From assembly GCA_029531795.1 (NCBI GenBank), contig JAPEIS010000017.1, positions 558,001-622,000 on the forward strand: a stretch of DNA of 64,000 nucleotides. Reading direction: 5' to 3'. Shown in pieces: positions 59,540 through 64,000 of this stretch. Below the pieces are notes generated by a model. The model made no database searches. It was not told the origin of the DNA and was given only the letters and a program-made list of their open reading frames with translations. The stretch comes from Sclerotinia nivalis. Lineage: Eukaryota; Ascomycota; Leotiomycetes; Helotiales; Sclerotiniaceae. A program made the translations under genes and the position numbers. The stretch's first letter is position 1, and every line of letters starts with the position of its first letter.

Positions 59540-60859
59540 ATGGAATATCAAGGTCCCCGTATCTTTGATGTCAATCGGCAAAGAAGGAGAACAGCCCTTT
59601 CCAATCATGTTTCCTCGAATCATCAAGACCCCACACTTCCCGACGGGATGTTTGCTTATCAACCAATTTCCCCACCTCGAATTAGCTTTCTACTTACATC
59701 AACCCATCTTCATACTTTCCATGTCCGTACAGACATCGGTGGCAGAGGTCTGATCGGGATTTTGAAGAACTACTCTGGGCCTACGGTTCCCCTTCGTGCT
59801 GATATAGATGCACTACCTGTCAAGGAATTGACTGGTCTACCATATGCTAGCACCAAACGGGAAATTGATATCGAAGATGGCATTGAAAAACACGTGATGC
59901 ATGCTTGTGGACACGATATGCATATAGCATGTATGCTAGCCGCTGCAGAAACGTTATGGAAGGCAAAATCCAAATGGCAAGGAAAATTGGTGGTACTATT
60001 TCAACCAAATGAGGAGCGAGGGGTGGGAGCAAGGGCTATGATAGATGATGGATTGTACGACCCCAAAAGACATGCATGTCCCATTCCGGATGTGGTTTTA
60101 GGACAACATGTAATGCCATTTGCGGCAGGACAAGTGGGAACACGAAAAGGAATCTCTGGATCTGCAGCTGATAGTTTTCGAGTAACGGTTTATGGAAAGG
60201 GTGGTCATGCATCACAGCCTCATATGACGATTGACCCCGTATTTATGGCCGCTAATATTATCGTAAGATTGCAAGGGATCATCAGCAGAGAGGTAAGCCC
60301 GCGAGATGCGGCTGTAATAACAGTAAGCAGCGTCATTGCGGGAATGACGGAGAATATCATTGCGGATGAAGCTGTTTTGAAGATCAATGTGAGGAACTTC
60401 AACCCGGAAACAAGGGGAAAAGTTTTGAAATCGATCAAGAGAATCGTAAAAGCGGAGTGCGATGCTTCAAATGCTACGAAAGAGCCCCTCTTTGAGCCGA
60501 CGAGCAATTTCCCTTTCTTGATAAATGATGAATTTATTACCCAAAAGCTCTCAGATAGTTTTGATGAAGTGTTTGGAGAAAATCATACTCAAAATTGCGC
60601 ACCTTTAGGAGGATCTGAAGATCTTGGGAGTTTGGCATCAGAAGCACCTAACAAAGAGGCCGGGAAAGGAGTGCCCTCCTGTTATTAGCTCTTTGGTAGT
60701 ACAGATCCTGAGGTCATTAGGAAAGCCAAGGAGACAGGAAGGATGGAAGATGTGCCAATCAATCATAGTCCGTTGTTTACGCCCGTGATACAACCAACCC
60801 TCAAGACGGGAGTGAAGGCTTTAGTTACGGGGGCGTTGACCTTTCTCAAAAAATGTTAA
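59540..60859 (+). pseudogene. M20D amidohydrolase, broken by TAG at a Trp position
   Basis: An ATG at 59540 opens a frame to TAG at 60686-60688. The M20D metal-dependent amidohydrolase fold (hippurate or indole-acetyl-amino-acid hydrolase type) is clear: RADIDALPV, HACGHDMH with the Cys/His metal ligands, QPNEERGVGA with the Glu pair, GQHVMPFAAG, the dimerisation motif GGHASQPH and GGSEDLGS. The frame continues without interruption past the TAG to TAA at 60857-60859, and the extra 56 codons read as the family end (LFGSTDPE, INHSPLFTPVIQPTL). The family usually has Trp at the stop position, so TGG to TAG is likely. The last metal-ligand His (in INHSP) lies beyond the stop. The N-terminus is also poor: the usual HxNPELS-QE block is missing or out of frame before HTFHVRTDIGG. 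Confidence 0.85.
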
Positions 60860-61678
60860 GGGGTGCATAGTCTGGCCATCCTTGAATGTTCACACTGAGC
60901 TTGGGCATTGCCTGGTATAGTGGAGCTGTGCTAGTTGAGAAGACATCAGGAATTACACCTCACTTCGAGGTAGAGTGGCTCACTGTCCATTCGGTGGCTG
61001 TGGAATCATGTGGCTACGATCTATTTTGGACTGAATTGTTTGGTAGTCACTCTTTTGCTATATTCCCGCTTGGGTGAGATTTTTATCGTGCAACGACGAC
61101 CTTTATTCTATAGACTTTGAGGAGTGAGCGGTCAGGGTTTGAGCGAGACAGGTCATAGAACTGATAACGGGGAGGTGTGGTGGTGGTGATCAGTACCTTC
61201 ACACTTTAGAGCCAACGGGTAAATGATGATTTCAGCGATCCCATATCCATGACCGTGTTCAATACATCACAAGAACACTAGAACATGTCATTCATATCAA
61301 TATCACGAGAGGAACAATATATCACTTGCACAAAGTCCATTTTAAAATGCTCGAGGATATTCTCATTAAGGTCCTGCGATTCGCAGCTTAAACACTAAGG
61401 TTACTCTCAAGATCGTAGTCCTACATCATCTTTCAAGACTGCTGAAGAAAACTAAATACTCTAACACCACACCAAGGAAAACAAATCGCAAATTAAAAGC
61501 GCAAACTCCAGTACAAAGCAAACCCAAGCCAGAGAAATCTGACTTCTGTGATAGCAGAAAAAAGCCCCCTCCAGTACCTGCAAAGCTGCTACTACTCGCC
61601 AGTATTCACACCATTTTGTGTCTACAAGCTCCATATCCACCCATACTTCTAAAGCACCCAACTCGTAAAGCTTTGTTC

Positions 61679-62180
61679 TTTTGCCAAGTGGTCTTTGTCC
61701 CGAAACTCCATCGCGTACCACCAACCAAAGCCAGTAACCTGTTAATTACTGCATATTGAAAACAATCATTCCTGCGAAGTCTAAACTCCTCCATTCCTCC
61801 ATAAAATGGTAATTATTGCAGGATAGCAGAGTGCATAAGAGTGCATCCTTGCCAAAGGGGGCATCTTTTTGCAACTCTGCTTCCGCTTTTGTTGATTTAA
61901 AGGAGAAGAAACTAGTGTATGAGAGTACCTCCTTGCCAAAGGGAGCATCTACGTTTCACGTTTCTTCCATTGTAATTCTTTCACTGACAATGCTTATGCA
62001 TGAGATAATCCTTGCCAAACGGAATATTCTTTGCGATTCTCCATTAATGTTTCTTATGAGAGACTGCTGTGTATCATGCAGCCTCGCCGAAGGGGCCATC
62101 TTACTTTCGCCTTCCTTCGTCGTGTTAAAGTGTCCTGATAGCAGAACAAAAGGTTGTAAAGTAATCCCTTGCCAAAGGGG
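61679..62180. repeat. Degenerate ~80-bp spaced repeat with core CCTTGCCAAAGGGG
   Basis: Cores start at 61847, 61931, 62010, 62082 and 62167, with spacing of 84, 79, 72 and 85 bp. A weaker core at 61679 is 168 bp (two periods) upstream. Cores 1, 2 and 4 continue as GCATCT/CCATCT, and core 3 as ATATTC. The stretches between cores share TTTCGC/TTTGC, TTCCTTC- and GATTTAAAG/GTTAAAG-like pieces, so this looks like an old tandem array rather than only a spaced motif. The core is read in different frames in different units, so it is not under protein-level constraint. Confidence 0.7.
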
Positions 62181-62420
62181 ATGAGAATTTACGCGCGTGG
62201 TCCATCGGTTTCATGACGGCGTATCTGTTGATGTCGATTTTGGAGAAGGTTCAGAAATCCTAATACCATAGCTCGAAAGCTCTTGCTCATCCATACGAAT
62301 GCGCTCCCATTTAAGCATTCCATTCTGCCTATAAATCCTTGTACATATCCACTGGCAACCACCAAAATTTTTCGTTCTTCTGTCGTGCTCATGCCCCCGT
62401 CATTGTGTTTATTTCTAGGC

Positions 62421-62452
62421 CTACTCTTCCTTTCCGCTGCGTGGAAGAGTAG
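62421..62452. other. Perfect 10-bp inverted repeat
   Basis: CTACTCTTCC (62421-62430) and GGAAGAGTAG (62443-62452) pair perfectly around a 12-nt loop, just right of the degenerate repeat array. Confidence 0.85.
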
Positions 62453-64000
62453 GTGGGGTCGAAATAATGCTATGAGGTAGTTCGGAAGAACGAATTTGGA
62501 AGTTGAAGTTGATATTGAAGTCTAAATAAGGTTTGGAAGGTGCCTCCTCGCAAATTATTGGTAGGATGTTGTGGAGGAAAGGAGTTTCGAAAAAAAATCA
62601 TGGAGAAAATACCTTACAAAGAAGTTGCACAAATATCTTATCATCAAAGACGCGTCCGTCTTCTAAGGATGATTTGTGCCAGTTCAATGCAAGGCATATT
62701 GTAGGAGGATGATTCTCAGGCTATTGAGGGGCTTGTACTGAATGATCTCAAGGGAGTGCTCATGACCTTTCGATTTCCTTCGAGAGCCGAGTTGTGTGGC
62801 GTTAGGAGCGTCATGGAGACCTTTCAGAACGGTCAGGCCTTAGGCGCACATCAGAATGCGGTGTATCAAAAGGCTCCAGGGTACTCCGGAAATTCTTGTT
62901 TTGACAAAGCATTGAAGTGTCTATGGTTCATCAAAAAAGCCAATAAACAGGTGATGGTATCCGAGGAGGTGTGACACATTTCTCAAATGGCTGTCAGTTG
63001 TAAGCTTTAGGATATGGTCCCGAAGACATATGTCATGGTATTCGCTTTGAAGGTGTTCAGTATGGATTATTCCTGCTTCCAAGAGTTGCAAATCTCGGAT
63101 AAGTGGAATCTCTCACGAGACATACCAGTGGCGTTTTTATCGGCTTCAAGTTGAGTGCAATTCTTGTAGCTCCTCCCGATGGACCCACTCCCAGCTTCCA
63201 TCATGCGAACACCTCCTCCTTCTTTCCAGGTGGCATGAATTTCAGTCCAACACCAAGACTGCTAGTAACAGGGACCTCAAAGTGGTGCGAATGAGGTGTC
63301 TCCTAATTCAAAAGGTGATGACACATGCCTGTAAAGACGACCGAGCTGACTAGGCTAGTAAGTTCGAAGAGCTAGCGAACTCAACCACCTTTGAACTGCG
63401 CAGCCCAGCAGCCAAAGCGAAGGGCGACGTGCATCTTTAAATGTATAGCCACCGAATTCCGCACATGACGACGTACATCGAACGACACCGGACGTGGTGT
63501 CTCATTAGCGGTAAATGGCATGTATGTTGATTTTAATTCGCAACAACTGGTGTGGGAAAGCAAGGAGTGTGAATTCTTGGACTAGGTCAACACAGGTGCT
63601 GGCGAGATCGATTCCCAGTTATTGCTTCCATCTAAGAAGAGATGAAGTTATTGTGGTAGGAAAGCCTTCCGGTACCAGAAAATCGCTGGTATGGCTATCG
63701 AAATGTTTCGGCAAATCGAAGGTCCGAAAATTATTAAGTGCCTTTCTGCTTGCTGCTTTGTGAGATAAAAGATACAATTATCTCAAGACTTGGTGATTAA
63801 GGGAGCGAGTGAGTGAGTATGAGTTTTATTAAGCGCGGGCCACCAGTTTTTGATAAACGAGACTTTGAACATGCTGGAATGCGTTTCATTCTTGAATTTC
63901 TCCACTCTATTGCTAACGTACTGTCATAGTCAATAAACTCGAGTGTTTTCCCACAATTCGATTGTATCATTACCAATATCTATGTTCCTGTCGTGCTCCA

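Larger units (their letters stand above)
60860..64000. other. Right end, no gene recognised
   Basis: Contains the degenerate repeat array at 61.7-62.2 kb and a hairpin at 62421. Frames of up to 122 codons exist but those at 61.8-62.2 kb are products of the repeat, and the others show no motif. Confidence 0.45.

Noticed and set aside
61816..62184. 122-codon plus-strand frame containing LPKGAS repeats
   Set aside because: The repeated core is read in different frames in different units, so the frame is a product of the nucleotide repeat.
1..64000. Mobile elements or a biosynthetic gene cluster
   Set aside because: No transposase, reverse transcriptase, long terminal repeat, polyketide synthase or peptide synthetase motif was seen. 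The SDR and the broken amidohydrolase alone do not make a cluster.

Overview
The window reads as nuclear DNA of a filamentous ascomycete. Genes are spread over both strands and separated by AT-rich intergenic stretches of 1-5 kb. Introns are short (mostly 48-145 nt), with GTAAGT/GTATGT-like donors and CTAAC/CTGAC branch sites just before the acceptor. Predicted proteins look most like those of Leotiomycetes, but that placement rests on general resemblance only, since no search was possible. I saw no intact transposon and no CRISPR, rRNA or bacterial-type feature.

Layout, left to right. 1.7-3.0 kb: seven-segment membrane protein (-). 4.7-8.2 kb: copper-transporting P-type ATPase of the CCC2/ATP7 type (-). 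8.2-13.2 kb: gene-poor. 13.2-14.8 kb: SAS4-domain chromatin protein (+). 17.2-21.9 kb: TFIID subunit TAF2 (+). 23.9-24.3 kb: APC/C subunit CDC26 (-). 24.9-26.2 kb: protein with a mitochondrial presequence and an RG-rich segment (+). 26.3-27.3 kb: mitochondrial ribosome recycling factor (-). 28.8-31.5 kb: ribosome-associated Hsp70 of the Ssb class, eight exons (-). 33.9-35.8 kb: ER oxidase Ero1 (-). 37.2-37.7 kb: Cks1, four exons, divergent from 38.9-41.5 kb Rsc4, a tandem-bromodomain protein (+).

Second half. 43.2-44.3 kb: decayed SRPK-like kinase (-). 45.4-45.6 kb: tRNA-like Pol III unit. 46.4-49.6 kb: EDEM-type GH47 mannosidase-like protein with a PA domain (-). 50.7-53.0 kb: divergent pair of related small Cys-rich proteins. 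54.2-55.0 kb: LITAF-domain protein (-). 57.2 kb: small secreted protein (+). 58.4-59.3 kb: short-chain dehydrogenase (+). 59.5-60.9 kb: M20 amidohydrolase broken by a TAG where the family has Trp. 61.7-62.2 kb: degenerate repeat of about 80 bp. The last 3 kb holds nothing recognisable.

Most intact genes are housekeeping: transcription and chromatin (TAF2, Rsc4, SAS4), cell cycle (Cks1, CDC26), protein folding and ER quality control (Ssb, Ero1, EDEM), mitochondrial translation (RRF) and copper supply (CCC2). They do not form a pathway cluster. The accessory material (Cys-rich pair, secreted protein, two pseudogenes, repeat array, Pol III unit) lies to the right of 43 kb. Several exons were joined by hand. 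The joins were accepted because reading phase, splice signals and family sequence agreed.
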